From the NCBI RefSeq assembly GCF_001767295.1, contig NZ_CP014944.1, forward strand, positions 4,340,001 through 4,404,000: a stretch of DNA of 64,000 nt, written 5' to 3'. Below, piece after piece: positions 38,048-49,200 of this stretch. The position numbers and the translations under genes are program-made. The notes beneath the pieces are model-generated. The model did not search any database. It saw nothing but the letters and a program-made list of their open reading frames with translations, and had not been told where the DNA came from. Numbering within the stretch: position 1 is the stretch's first letter; each line of letters begins with the position of its first letter. The stretch is from Colwellia sp. PAMC 20917 (GTDB taxonomy: Bacteria; Pseudomonadota; Gammaproteobacteria; Enterobacterales; Alteromonadaceae).

Positions 38048-39472
38048 CTAATCTATGGCAACGGGCTTAAGACTTTCGTCTTTAGCATAGATAGTTTTGA
38101 ACATGTTGTAAGCCATCAATAAGAAACCAGCCACAACTAATACACCACCAACGAAACGGATAAAGTAGAATGGGTATGATGCAGTTAAACTTTCAACAAA
38201 ACTGTAAGTTAACGTACCATCGGTGTTAACCGCTCTCCACATTAACCCTTGCATGACACCTGAAATCCACATAGCAACTATATATAAAACAATACCGGTT
38301 GTGTGTAACCAGAAATGCACGTTGATCAATTTGATACTGTACATGCGACCTTGATTAAACAGCACTGGAATTAAATGGTACATAGCACCAATTGACACCA
38401 TAGCAACCCAGCCTAAAGCACCAGAATGTACATGACCAATGGTCCAGTCAGTGTAATGAGAAAGTGCATTTACAGATTTAATTGCCATCATAGGACCTTC
38501 AAAGGTAGACATACCGTAGAAAGACAATGAAACAATTAAGAAGCGAAGAATCGGGTCATGGCGAAGTTTATGCCATGCGCCAGAAAGCGTCATAATACCG
38601 TTAATCATTCCACCCCAAGAAGGCAAGAATAATACGATAGACATTACCATACCAACAGACTGAGCCCAATCTGGCAGTGCAGTGTAATGCAAGTGATGTG
38701 GACCAGCCCAAATGTATAAAGAAACTAATGCCCAAAAATGCACAATAGATAAACGATAAGAATAAACCGGACGTTCAGCTTGTTTGGGTACGAAGTAATA
38801 CATCATACCTAGAAAACCAGCAGTTAATAGGAAGCCAACGGCGTTATGTCCATACCACCACTGCATCATCGCATCGATAGCGCCTGAGTAGATAGAGTAA
38901 GACTTCATCATAGACACAGGTATTACCATTGAATTACCAATGTGTAATACCGCAACAGTTAGTATAAAACCACCAAAGAACCAGTTAGCAACATAAATAT
39001 GCGAGGTTTTACGTTTAACGAGTGTCCCAAAGAAAACGATGGCATAACTTATCCATACAATGGCAATTAAAATGTCAACGGGCCATTCTAATTCAGCATA
39101 TTCTTTACTTGAGGTATAACCCATAGGAAGCGTGATAACAGCGAGCACAATAACTGCTTGCCAGCCCCAAAAGGTAAATGAAGCAAGTTTGCCGCCAAAT
39201 AATGTTGTTTTACAGGTTCTTTGAACCACATAATAAGAGGTAGCAAATAAGGCACTCGTACCAAATGCAAAAATAACTGCATTAGTGTGAAGTGGACGAA
39301 GACGGGAGTAGGTTAACCAAGGTGTTTCGAAATTCAACGCAGGCCAAATTAATTGAGCTGCAATTAGAACACCAACAAGGGTACCGACAATTCCCCATAT
39401 TACTGTCATGACAGTAAATTGACGTACAACATCAAAATTGTAGTCTACTGATGACGCATTACTTTGAGACAT
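38048..39472 (-). CDS. ccoN: cbb3 oxidase catalytic subunit CcoN
   Basis: Catalytic heme-copper subunit of the C-type (cbb3) oxidase, which reduces oxygen with high affinity and pumps protons. The 474-aa protein has twelve membrane helices with heme and Cu-B His ligands visible in [11 protein letters not shown] (TM2), [29 protein letters not shown] and [13 protein letters not shown]. The length matches the family. The leader from the FNR box at 39644 to the start is about 170 nt. It is the first gene of the ccoNOQP operon. Confidence 0.97.
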   Translation of the reverse strand: MSQSNASSVDYNFDVVRQFTVMTVIWGIVGTLVGVLIAAQLIWPALNFETPWLTYSRLRPLHTNAVIFAFGTSALFATSYYVVQRTCKTTLFGGKLASFTFWGWQAVIVLAVITLPMGYTSSKEYAELEWPVDILIAIVWISYAIVFFGTLVKRKTSHIYVANWFFGGFILTVAVLHIGNSMVIPVSMMKSYSIYSGAIDAMMQWWYGHNAVGFLLTAGFLGMMYYFVPKQAERPVYSYRLSIVHFWALVSLYIWAGPHHLHYTALPDWAQSVGMVMSIVLFLPSWGGMINGIMTLSGAWHKLRHDPILRFLIVSLSFYGMSTFEGPMMAIKSVNALSHYTDWTIGHVHSGALGWVAMVSIGAMYHLIPVLFNQGRMYSIKLINVHFWLHTTGIVLYIVAMWISGVMQGLMWRAVNTDGTLTYSFVESLTASYPFYFIRFVGGVLVVAGFLLMAYNMFKTIYAKDESLKPVAID

Positions 39473-39643
39473 GTTATGGTTTCCGCAGTTATAATTGTTA
39501 ACGTAAAACGATTTTTTATGATTAAAAAACTAAGCGCAAATGATAAGTTACAATTGAAAATATAAATTTCATCTAGCAATAAAAAATCTCACGTATATAG
39601 TAATAATTTTGCATCGAAAAGTCATTAGAATATGCAGTGAAAT

Positions 39644-39657
39644 TTGTTGTAGATCAA
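39644..39657. promoter_or_regulatory. Near-consensus FNR box upstream of ccoN
   Basis: TTGTTGTAGATCAA matches nine of ten defined bases of TTGAT-N4-ATCAA. It lies 172 bp upstream of ccoN and about 60 bp upstream of the divergent lipoprotein, so it may act on either or both. FNR control of cbb3 oxidases is well established in related bacteria. Confidence 0.65.
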
Positions 39658-39715
39658 TAATATTTTAAAGCTCAGTACGATTAATGTACATAAAGCATCA
39701 AAGAGAGACTGTCCT

Positions 39716-40213
39716 ATTAAAAATTTAAATTATAGAAGGCTATTTATCGCTTTTTTTTTAGTCAGCATTGTCAGCTGTGACGCCCAAGAAAAATCTCAAC
39801 AAGTGAGTTTGCCATTTCAGTGTTTAACTTCGCAAAGCATCTGTGAAGCTAATACCAATTTTGGCAGGGTTTTAGTTAAGTTTAATGTCGGGAAAGTGCT
39901 AACAGAACACCCTTTTAATATACGGGTTGAACTTAAAAAAGATCATTTGCTTAATGATAATTTTTCCGCTGAAGATTCATATAGTGTCGTTGGCTACATG
40001 GAAGGAAAAACAATGTTTATGGGTAAAATACCCTTGTTCTTTTCTGAAGACATCACCACTGAGCAAAATTATTTTGTTGCAGAAACAATGTTAGGTAGCT
40101 GCTCTGAAGATAATATGATTTGGCGGATATGGTTAACAGTAGAAAAAAAATCAGCGAATAATGATAAACAACAAACAAGCTTTTTTATCGATTTTCAGTC
40201 GAGTCGCTTTTAG
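39716..40213 (+). CDS. Predicted lipoprotein with no canonical start codon, function unknown
   Basis: The obvious GTG at 39803 would give a 136-aa protein that starts in the middle of a signal peptide. The frame is open upstream and encodes NLNYRRLFIAFFLVSIVSC, a good lipoprotein signal with a lipobox Cys at nt 39776-39778. No ATG, GTG or TTG precedes it in frame; the only candidate start is ATT at 39716, with AGAGAGA at 39703-39709. Alternatively a 1-nt indel, perhaps in the T9 run at 39751-39759, hides an upstream ATG at 39684. The mature domain (about 145 aa, four Cys, beta-rich) is not recognised. It is divergent from ccoN. Confidence 0.6.
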   Translation: MKNLNYRRLFIAFFLVSIVSCDAQEKSQQVSLPFQCLTSQSICEANTNFGRVLVKFNVGKVLTEHPFNIRVELKKDHLLNDNFSAEDSYSVVGYMEGKTMFMGKIPLFFSEDITTEQNYFVAETMLGSCSEDNMIWRIWLTVEKKSANNDKQQTSFFIDFQSSRF

Positions 40214-40267
40214 TTCAATTATATCTTCTGATAAGCTACGGCAAATTTTACTTAGATAATTACCTTG

Positions 40268-40888
40268 ATGATTGATTACACCACTTTAGTTATATTTATA
40301 CCAACATTCTTCTTTGTCAGTATTACCCCTGGAATGTGTATGACATTAGCCCTGACACTTGGTATGAGTATTGGTGTAAAAAGAACCTTGTGGATGATGC
40401 TTGGAGAACTGATTGGTGTTGCTGCTGTCGCTATTGCAGCGGTTGTTGGTGTTGCTTCAGTCATGCTTAAATATCCTGATGTCTTTGCTGTAGTAAAATA
40501 TATCGGCGGAGCCTATTTGGTTTATGTTGGTGTTCAAATGTGGTTATCAAAGGGGCGAATGTCGCTAAGCAGTGCCCAAGAGCCTGTGAATATAGGTCGA
40601 CTTACCTTATTTAATCAAGGTTTGTTCACCGCTATTTCAAATCCTAAAGGGTGGGCTTTTATGGTTTCACTTCTACCACCGTTTATTAATACTCAATTGG
40701 CAATAACTCCTCAGTTAATGGTTTTAGTTGGTGTGATCATGGTTTCAGAATTTACTTGTATGATGTTATATGCAAGTGGTGGTAAAACGCTGAGAATTTT
40801 TCTCTCGAAGGGCGATAACGTCAAACTTATGAATCGAATAGCAGGAACACTTATGGCCGGGGTAGGGTTTTGGTTAGCACTAGGTTAG
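40268..40888 (+). CDS. LysE/RhtB-family amino-acid exporter
   Basis: A 206-aa inner-membrane exporter with six predicted helices (about residues 3-25, 38-60, 68-88, 118-140, 146-170 and 185-204). Family landmarks are FVSITPGMCMTLAL near residues 16-29, IKYIGGAYLVYVGVQMWLS-like near 76-96, and NPKGWAFM near 128-135. The ATG at 40268 is preferred over an in-frame TTG one codon earlier. The substrate is likely an amino acid or homoserine lactone-like molecule, not determinable here. Convergent with the AstE-like gene. Confidence 0.9.
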   Translation: MIDYTTLVIFIPTFFFVSITPGMCMTLALTLGMSIGVKRTLWMMLGELIGVAAVAIAAVVGVASVMLKYPDVFAVVKYIGGAYLVYVGVQMWLSKGRMSLSSAQEPVNIGRLTLFNQGLFTAISNPKGWAFMVSLLPPFINTQLAITPQLMVLVGVIMVSEFTCMMLYASGGKTLRIFLSKGDNVKLMNRIAGTLMAGVGFWLALG

Positions 40889-41047
40889 TCCCTGTCAAAA
40901 AGAGCATCATCACTTTTGGAGCTATTTAGCCCTACTTATCAGCACCGTCGAGAAAACTCGATACTTTAGTGCTGAGTAGTTCACTAGGGCACTGTTTTTA
41001 TTATCCAGCTCCGAAAAAACCTTACCCTTTAATCTTAGGGGCGTTGA

Positions 41048-42082
41048 CTAAACTTTTATCACGTAAAATAAACAATCATTTAAAGCGATGTTTTTATTTT
41101 CAGTTGCCATAAAAATGCGTAAATCAACGGCACAGCTTAAAATGTTTTTACGACAGCTAAAATGGCCATCAATAACATTATTTCCATGTTCGTCAATGAG
41201 AACAAAATTATCAAGTCCTTTGTCATCAACCCAGCCTAACATTTGATCTTTTCGAGAAATACCATAGTTAAGTTGTTCAATATTTGATTTTATACAAACA
41301 CCACTAAAGCCCTCATCGTGATCGCCATAAGTTAAAGGGGTGTGTGGTTTTAACTCCAAGCGTAATGGTCGATAAATAATATCAACCGCTCTATTTTGTT
41401 GAAAGGTTTTAGCTTGTTTATTTAAGGTAAGCTGTTTTAAACCTTGGTAAGCAACATGATGGGACTGTTCGTCCTTACTACCGCCACATTTTACCGTGAT
41501 CATTGGGCAATCAAACTTTCGTTCCATTAATGTTCCCAATTGCAAACCCGACAATATAAGGGTCTGGCAAAAATAAGACGTTATTGATAATACTTCTGGC
41601 GTTATCATCGGTGCTACAGCAAAAGCAGGTCCAGACCCAGCACAATTATGCAAGTCAACGAGAAGTTCTGGATTCACCTCTTTTATAGCTTTCTCTATCA
41701 GTAAAGCTCGCTGACAAAAGCCACAATCTGGAATTTTATCACCAGAAAAACAGCGATTAATGTCTTTACCGCCATCAAGGTAACGCCGACTAAATAGCGG
41801 CGAAATATTAGCGGCCTCAACCGAACAAATAATAAAGCGGACATTGGTTGTTGGCACAGGGAGTTGCTCATTAGCCGTTAACCAACGATGCATGGCAATT
41901 AACCCAGAAGGTTCATTGCCATGCAATAGTGTGGTAAATACCCGACATTTACCTTGAACACTGCCGGTAATATCAATCACTGTAGGCCCAGTCAATGTCA
42001 TTAAAAACTGTATATAATCGGCTTTTAGTAAAAGAGAACCTGGATTTTTTAAATAGGTGATTTCGTCAAAATCTATGTCCAT
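41048..42082 (-). CDS. AstE/aspartoacylase-family zinc hydrolase
   Basis: A 344-aa M14-like metallohydrolase with zinc ligands H54 and E57 in LLHGNEPSG and H145 in LVDLHNCAGSG, and DINRCF near 107-112 as in aspartoacylase/succinylglutamate desuccinylase enzymes. Enzymes of this group remove an acyl or aspartyl group from small amides. AstE normally lies in an ast operon, which is absent here, so a different substrate is likely. Its start at 42082 is an ATG without a strong ribosome site. Confidence 0.85.
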   Translation of the reverse strand: MDIDFDEITYLKNPGSLLLKADYIQFLMTLTGPTVIDITGSVQGKCRVFTTLLHGNEPSGLIAMHRWLTANEQLPVPTTNVRFIICSVEAANISPLFSRRYLDGGKDINRCFSGDKIPDCGFCQRALLIEKAIKEVNPELLVDLHNCAGSGPAFAVAPMITPEVLSITSYFCQTLILSGLQLGTLMERKFDCPMITVKCGGSKDEQSHHVAYQGLKQLTLNKQAKTFQQNRAVDIIYRPLRLELKPHTPLTYGDHDEGFSGVCIKSNIEQLNYGISRKDQMLGWVDDKGLDNFVLIDEHGNNVIDGHFSCRKNILSCAVDLRIFMATENKNIALNDCLFYVIKV

Positions 42083-42334
42083 TAGCTACGCCCAATATCC
42101 TGTTTGTGTAAGTGGTAGTCAGTAGATATATTTAACTTTGTCAGCAAAGTGTCTATCTAAGGCGGTACAATGAATTAGCATGTCACAACTTGGGGTAAGT
42201 CTTTGTTGATTAGGGTCAATAATGATGAGGAAAGCATCAAATATTTTTATGGAAAGTGTTTATTTAAGGCAAACTAATAAAAGTTAATCGTTTATATGTT
42301 TGTTGAAAGGAATTTTTTTAACTAACCTTAATGT

Positions 42335-42688
42335 ATGACTTCATTTGAGTATTTGGCTATGGGACATTTTCATATACCGAGTAAATCGAATTTCGACATG
42401 GCAAAGTTTGCCGCGGTGATCAGTTACTTTACCGTTATTGGTTGGTGTATTGCGATACTGCTATATAGTGGTAATCGGTCAAGTTTTTCTACTTTTCATT
42501 TAAAACAATCTTTAGGCCTAGTGTTAACTTTTACGCTTTTGTCTTTTATTCCTCTTATTGGCTGGGCAGTCAGTATTTTTGTATTTGTTATCTGGTTGAT
42601 GGCTATCTATTATGCAATATTAGGTGAAAAATATTCAGTGCCTTTTTTAGGTGAATATTTTCAAAGGCATCTAGACTTTATTCAATGA
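42335..42688 (+). CDS. Small DUF4870/Tic20-like membrane protein
   Basis: A 117-aa protein with three or four hydrophobic helices (about residues 25-45, 58-75, 77-95), matching the DUF4870/Tic20-like small membrane family by size and the FHLKQSLGLVL landmark. Function is unknown. The start is uncertain: an ATG at 42335 fits the frame, while an ATG at 42359 would give a protein beginning MGHFHIPSK. No strong ribosome site supports either. It stands alone about 100 bp before recC. Confidence 0.7.
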   Translation: MTSFEYLAMGHFHIPSKSNFDMAKFAAVISYFTVIGWCIAILLYSGNRSSFSTFHLKQSLGLVLTFTLLSFIPLIGWAVSIFVFVIWLMAIYYAILGEKYSVPFLGEYFQRHLDFIQ

Positions 42689-42789
42689 AATTAGCTGTTT
42701 TACCACAATAACTTAGCTGATTTTTATAGCTTTATTGGTATTGTTATGCTTAAATTTAGGCAGAAAATATTGCACCTAAGGCCTTCATA

Positions 42790-45700
42790 TTGTTCTATCT
42801 TTATCCTGCTAATAAAATGGAAAATTTATTAGCACTTCTCGATAAAATCCAACAGGTTTCACCACTTCCTATTTTCAGCCAAGAAATGATTGTTGTGCAA
42901 AATGCCGGTATGCAGCATTGGCTTAATATGTCGTTAGCCCAGCAACGCGGCATCAGCATGAATATCAGTTATGCCTTGCCGTCACAGTTTTTATGGAAAC
43001 TGGTCAGAAGCATGGCCAGTGATGAAGATGTACCCGACCAATCGCCGTTCTCTCGTGAAGTACTTTCATGGCGAATAGATCAATTACTCGGCAGTGCTGT
43101 TGTTATACAAGACCCTGATTTTTCCAGTGCAAGCCAATACTGGTTAGGGGCGTCTATTGATGAAGATAATTTAGCCAATAGATCTATTGGTGAATCTGAA
43201 AAAATAAAGCAAGACAAGCCAAGGGTCTTTACCGAACAGCAAACCTTGAAGCGCTATCAACTTGCTTGTCAATTAGCTGATTTATATGAGCAATATTTGA
43301 TTTTTAGGCCGCAGTGGATTAATGATTGGCATCAAGGTAAAAGCAGCCAAAGTTTTGTTAACAAAGAACAAGCGTTAGCCGTTGAAAAATGGCAAGCAAA
43401 ATTATGGCAATTGTTAACGCAAGAGCAAAGTTATAATCCACTTGAGTTAGTCAATCAAGCCATTAAAAATATTGTTAGCAAAAAGCACTTATTGCCACCG
43501 CGCTTATCTTTTTTTGGTATCAATGCGATGGCGCCAATGTGGTTATCATTTATTGAAGCGATAAGTGAACATCTTGATGTACATTTTTTCCATCTTAATC
43601 CCTGTTTTGATTATTGGGGCGATATACAATCAGAAAAACAAGCGATTAATTTACTCTCAAAATGGGTCGTCGGGCACGATGATATTACCGTAAATGTTGG
43701 TAACCCTTTGCTGGCTAATTTAGGTCAACAGGGCCGCGAGTTTATGGCCTTGCTTAACGATTATTCAACGGTAAATATTGAAGTTTTTGATGCGGTTGAA
43801 CAAAGTGATGGAGCAGAAAATATATCGGTTTTGCAGCAAGTTCAACAAGACATTTTGACGTTAACTGATCAAAGAAGCACCGCCAAAAACCAACAAGACA
43901 ACTCGATTGTTTTTACCAGCGCACACAGCGCATTACGTGAAGTACAAGGCTTGCACGACTGGTTACTGCATCAGTTCAATGATGATAAAACCTTAACACC
44001 CAAAGATGTATTAGTGATGTGCCCACAAGTTGAACAATATGCCCCTTATGTTAGTGCTGTATTTGCACGAGGCTGGCAAGACTTAGCGGATAAAATCCCG
44101 CCATTACCTTGTTCTATTGCCGACCGGGTCAGCAAAGATGCAGAGCCCGTTGTGGCCGCTTTTACCCAATTACTGAGTTTACCCGATAGTCGTTTTCAAG
44201 TTTCCCAAATCATTGGCATGTTACGTTTACCCGCCATGCAAAATAAATTTTCAATCAGTCTTGAAGAGCTAGACAAAATGTCTGCTTGGCTTGAACAAGC
44301 TTGTGTGCACTGGGGCGTTGACCAGCAACATAAGCAAGAGGTCTTGCATAGCCTCGAAGTTAATAATGCTTTTACCTGGCAACAAGGTTTGTCACGATTA
44401 ATGCGTGGCTTTGCTTTTTCTGACCGTTCAATATATGTAGATGAACAACTATATTTACCGAATGTCGAGGGCAACGATGCCATTTTATTGGGTAAGTTAA
44501 TGTTGATTATCGAGCAATTACAGCATTTTTCCCAACAACTTGGCCAAGATAAATCAGCCAATCAGTGGCAACAATTTTTATTAACGATGTTAAATAGTCT
44601 TTTTGAAGTAACCGACGAAATGGCCTTTAACGTTATTGACCAAGCGATCAGCTCTTTGGCCGAATACTGTCAACATGCCAATTATCAGCCCAATATCAGT
44701 TTGAGTGTGGTACGTGACTTTCTGACAAATCATTTTAGTCAGCCCGATCCTGGTCGGCAATTTATGGTTGGGCAGATAACCTTTTGCTCGATGTTACCGA
44801 TGCGCAGTATTCCCTTTAAAGTGATTGCTATTTTAGGCTTGAACGATGGCGAATTTCCTCGACAACGCCAACCGCTAGGTTTTGATCTTATGGCGAGTAG
44901 TAAAAGCGAATTGGGTGACAGATCGCGCCGTGGTGACGACAGATACTTGTTTTTAGAAGCCATTATATCGGCGCGACAGTCATTATATTTAAGCTATCAA
45001 GGCCGTAATATTCGCAATAATAATGAAAAGCAGCCATCGGTTGTCCTCAAAGAATTGATGGAATATTTAGAAGCAGGCTATGGCTGGCAGTTACATAATG
45101 CTGAGGCTGGCAATGACGAAAATGGTAATGGTGATCAATCTTCAGATATTAAACAATTACCCATGCAAGCATTCAGCGAGCATAACTATTTAGGCAAATT
45201 TAAAAGCTTTGACCCTAATTGGTTGAAACTTAAATCAGCTAAAAAAATCCAACAAAGCGATGCTTTATTGTTACCACTTTCGATCATTGTTAATGATGAT
45301 CCTCAAGTTGTCGATATTAATGAACTGATCCGCTTTTTTCAGCATCCGGCAAAAGCCTTTGCTCAACGACACTTGCAGTTGTTCTTTGAAAGCCACGAAA
45401 CACAACTTGATGATACTGAACCATTCAGTGAAAACTTCTTGCAGAGTTATTTGTTACGTCAACAGCTGTTAGCGCTTTATCTCGTGGGTAGCAGCGAAGA
45501 TGAGATTTCTTCTGCGGTAAGTGCGGCAGGGGTGAGCGGCGTTTTTCCTGATTTACCCAGTACCCATGATAGTCTAGAGCGCTGGCGTGATGATAGTGAA
45601 ACCTTTAGTGAATTCATTCAAAGTCAAAGCCAATTAACCAACGACAGCTTACCGATAACGTTTATCAATACCGAGCTTGATGTGGTGCTTAGCGATAACA

Positions 45701-46257
45701 GTCATTTTACCCTCAGTGCTAATTTCCCGGTGCAAGCGGACAGCTTAATGTTTTATCGCAGCTCTTCGGCAAAAGGCAAAGACTTGTTTGGCCTTTATCT
45801 ACATCAAATTATTATGCAGTGCTGGCAAGCAAATACCGCGAACTTAAATGCGGCTCATTTAACCGAAGAGCAAAATATGCTTGCGCAGGTGAATGTCACT
45901 AAAGGTTTTTATTTTGATACTAAAAATCAAAAACCAACACAGTACCGTTTTAGTAAAATAGACAATGCCCAGGCACAACTCGCTTTTATTGTTGAGACCT
46001 ATCTTAAAGGGCAACAGCAAGCTTTATTACTTAATACTGAATTGATTGAAAAATTCTTTAAAGCTAAAGCCTTTGCGCAAAGTAGCTTTGAAAAACTATG
46101 GTCTGACAGTGGCAGCATGCTTAGCGTGGTAAAACCCCTAGGACAAGACCCTTATATGCATTATTTCTGGCAGCAATGTCCTGAATTTTCCGAGTACCAA
46201 TCAACATTCACCGCACTTTATCAACCGATGTGGCAAGCTCAGGAGCAAATAAAATGA
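42790..46257 (+). CDS. recC: Exodeoxyribonuclease V gamma subunit RecC
   Basis: RecC scans for Chi sites and forms the fork that splits DNA strands in RecBCD. The protein is 1155 aa (E. coli 1122). The start is TTG at 42790: it gives MFYLYPANKMENL, the conserved RecC N-terminus, and AAGG lies upstream, whereas the next ATG (42817) would remove it. Inactive helicase-like motifs remain, such as LNDGEFPRQRQPLGFDLM in the middle. It overlaps recB by an ATGA at 46254. Asp-Tyr-Lys nuclease residues are absent, as expected for RecC. Confidence 0.96.
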   Translation: MFYLYPANKMENLLALLDKIQQVSPLPIFSQEMIVVQNAGMQHWLNMSLAQQRGISMNISYALPSQFLWKLVRSMASDEDVPDQSPFSREVLSWRIDQLLGSAVVIQDPDFSSASQYWLGASIDEDNLANRSIGESEKIKQDKPRVFTEQQTLKRYQLACQLADLYEQYLIFRPQWINDWHQGKSSQSFVNKEQALAVEKWQAKLWQLLTQEQSYNPLELVNQAIKNIVSKKHLLPPRLSFFGINAMAPMWLSFIEAISEHLDVHFFHLNPCFDYWGDIQSEKQAINLLSKWVVGHDDITVNVGNPLLANLGQQGREFMALLNDYSTVNIEVFDAVEQSDGAENISVLQQVQQDILTLTDQRSTAKNQQDNSIVFTSAHSALREVQGLHDWLLHQFNDDKTLTPKDVLVMCPQVEQYAPYVSAVFARGWQDLADKIPPLPCSIADRVSKDAEPVVAAFTQLLSLPDSRFQVSQIIGMLRLPAMQNKFSISLEELDKMSAWLEQACVHWGVDQQHKQEVLHSLEVNNAFTWQQGLSRLMRGFAFSDRSIYVDEQLYLPNVEGNDAILLGKLMLIIEQLQHFSQQLGQDKSANQWQQFLLTMLNSLFEVTDEMAFNVIDQAISSLAEYCQHANYQPNISLSVVRDFLTNHFSQPDPGRQFMVGQITFCSMLPMRSIPFKVIAILGLNDGEFPRQRQPLGFDLMASSKSELGDRSRRGDDRYLFLEAIISARQSLYLSYQGRNIRNNNEKQPSVVLKELMEYLEAGYGWQLHNAEAGNDENGNGDQSSDIKQLPMQAFSEHNYLGKFKSFDPNWLKLKSAKKIQQSDALLLPLSIIVNDDPQVVDINELIRFFQHPAKAFAQRHLQLFFESHETQLDDTEPFSENFLQSYLLRQQLLALYLVGSSEDEISSAVSAAGVSGVFPDLPSTHDSLERWRDDSETFSEFIQSQSQLTNDSLPITFINTELDVVLSDNSHFTLSANFPVQADSLMFYRSSSAKGKDLFGLYLHQIIMQCWQANTANLNAAHLTEEQNMLAQVNVTKGFYFDTKNQKPTQYRFSKIDNAQAQLAFIVETYLKGQQQALLLNTELIEKFFKAKAFAQSSFEKLWSDSGSMLSVVKPLGQDPYMHYFWQQCPEFSEYQSTFTALYQPMWQAQEQIK

Positions 46258-49200
46258 AGATGAATAATCTTATTGCTCACCAGATCCCGTTGCAGGGTAA
46301 GCACTTAATTGAAGCCAGTGCAGGTACCGGTAAAACCTTTAATATCACCCGCTTGTATTTACGGCTATTACTCGAAAAGCAATTGCCCGTTGAACAAATA
46401 CTGGTTATGACTTTTACCAAAGATGCGACCGAGGAGCTACGTGGCCGTATTGATAGTTTTATTCGCCAAGCGCTTAACCATTGGGACGAGTTAATTGTCA
46501 GCGATGAGTTCTTTAGCGCGATAAGTCAGCACATTGATGAAAAGTCGGCAAAGATACGTTTGCGCCAAGCATTGTTATATTTAGATGAAGCGGCAATATT
46601 AACTATACATGGTTTTTGTAAACGGGTGTTAAGCCAACATGCTTTTGCTAGTGGTGTCGCCTTTAACGCGCAAATGGAAACTAATTGCCAAGATTTAGTG
46701 CTACAAGCTTGCCAAGATTGGTATCGAGTATTGGCAAAAGATAGTCCTGAACACTTTAAGCAAGTGATGCAGTTTTGGCCAAATCCGTTAAACTTTCTTA
46801 GCCAATTTTCTAAAGCCATTAGTAAACATAATGCGCTTGATGTCGTCAATGTTGCTGCAATAGAGCAGTTATTTACCGAATTAGTACAGCAAGCGGTTTA
46901 TAACCTCGAGAACAACATACCACTGCTAACTCAGTACCTTATTGATGTTAAAAAAGGCAGTGAACGTGAAAAACGTCAACAAGAGCTTGACTCATTAATT
47001 CAATGGTTAAATCGACTTGCTAAAGATCTGCGCGTTGCGGATGAAAAAATGCCAGATGGTTTTATTGATGGCAAGCGTTACGCGCGCTCGGTAGGTAAAA
47101 TTGAACTGTTAGCGGTATTTGAACCCGTAAAAATGGTTAAAGCTGAATTGAAGTCCCTGGCTAAAAAGATTGAAAAAGCCAAGGCACTGGTTATTGTCCG
47201 CGAAGGTATTTATCAAATACGCGCCAATATCACAGAACAAAAAAGCACCGCCAATATTTTAAGTTTTGACGATCTTATTTCAACCTTGGCCAATTGCTTA
47301 CAAGCGAAAAGCAATAACGCACAAGTCCTAGCACAAACCCTATTTGAACAATATCCGGTGGCGTTAGTCGATGAATTCCAAGATACCGATCCCTTACAAT
47401 TTTCGATACTAGAAGCCATATATTATCATCAAAGTACGGCTGCTTTATACATGATAGGCGACCCCAAACAAGCGATTTATGGTTTTCGAGGGGGCGATGT
47501 TTTTGCATATTTATCTGCCCGAAAAGATTGTGACCACCAGTGGTTAATGGATACGAATTGGCGGTCAACACCAGCGATGATCGCTGGCTATAACCGCTTA
47601 TTTTACGGCGAAGCGATCACTGATAAAGTTGATGTTACTCAAGGGAATAGTCGGGTGTTTGGTTACGATATTCCCTATATTCCGGTAAAAGCTTCACCGC
47701 CAGCACTTATTAAATATAAAACAGTTACCGATAACGCCTTACAATTTGTGCATTTTGTTGATGAAGAAGCAAAAAAATCGGTTGCTCAAAGTTTTCGCCC
47801 AGTGATGGCCACTTGGTGTGCCAATGAAATTATCAATTTACTTGCCGCGCCTACAAACGAAAATAACGATAAATTAAGCTCAAAAGATATTGCTATTTTA
47901 GTGCGTGATGGCGCTGAAGCACGTGATATAAAACAAGCATTAGAACAGGCTAATTTAGCGTCAGTCTTTATGAGTAATCGCGCTAACTTAATGAAAAGTG
48001 AGCAAACAGAGCAATTGACACAGCTGCTAAAAGGCATCTTGTTTGTTGAAAATGAACGCTACTTTAGTGCTGCCGTTGCCTGTGATTTACTCGACTATCA
48101 TCCTGAAAAATATCGTGAATTACAAGAAAATGAACTTGCTTGGCAAGCATTGAAATTTGATTTTGAGCAACTACGTAATGAATGGTTGTATAAAGGTTTT
48201 ATTTCGATGGCATTAAAATTAATGCATGATCATTTTTGTATCGCCGATGAAAACCAAGATCGCATTTTAACCAATTTATTGCATTTATTTGAAATACTGC
48301 AAACAGCCAGTCAACGCCACCGTCAACCACAAGAATTACTTTATTGGCTTGAACAACAAAGTCGGGTTGACGACCCTGAAATTGAAGCCGAGTTACGTTT
48401 AGAAAGTGATGATAATTTAATACGCATTATTACCCAGCATGGCTCAAAAGGTTTAGAATACCCGGTGGTGTTTGTTCCTTTTGCCACCCGTCATAAAGAC
48501 CCACTTAAGTTCGGTGCAAGCTCGGTGACCTTTATTGAGTATCATGATGAAAACCACCAGCTCAAATTAAGTTTAGACGGCTCTGACCATGCTAAGGAGT
48601 CAATGGCTAATGAGGCTTACGCTGAAGCGATTCGGCTATTATATGTTGCGGTAACCCGAGCAGAAAAACGTTGTTATATCTTAACAACCGCTTTTGATAA
48701 AGCCGAGCATTCGCCATTGGGCAGGGCATTGAAGTGGCAAAGTCAGCAAGATATAGAAGAAAACTTACGCCAGCTTGTTAATGATGAACCTAACAACATC
48801 AGTTTAGTGACCCTATCATCATTAGAAAACGCCAGTGAGCTTATTGCTCAACAAGCGCCATTAGCTGAAGTTAGTGATAAAACCGGCCAAGTTGCTCAAT
48901 TTAACGGTAAAATAGAACGCGATTGGTGGCTAAGTTCATTTTCAGCCTTAAGTCGAAATTTACGTCACGGCGGTGTCTCTTCGCCTGATCGTGATAACCC
49001 ACTCGAAAAAAATAGCATGACTGACCTTCAGTCTAGTGCAATGCAAGCGAGTAGTTTATTACGCTTTAATTTAGCAAAAGGGGCTCATACGGGTAATTTA
49101 TTGCATGATATTTTAGAACATACCGATTTTAATGCCCCCGACTGGCAAGAAGCTATGCATTGGCCCTTGCAAAAGTATGGAGAACTAACCGCGGGTTATC

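Noticed and set aside
40939-40975. Two-stage hairpin TCAGCAC ... GTGCTGA with inner TCGAG/CTCGA
   Set aside because: Sits between the convergent LysE and AstE-like genes but has no T-tract on either side, so a terminator is not supported.
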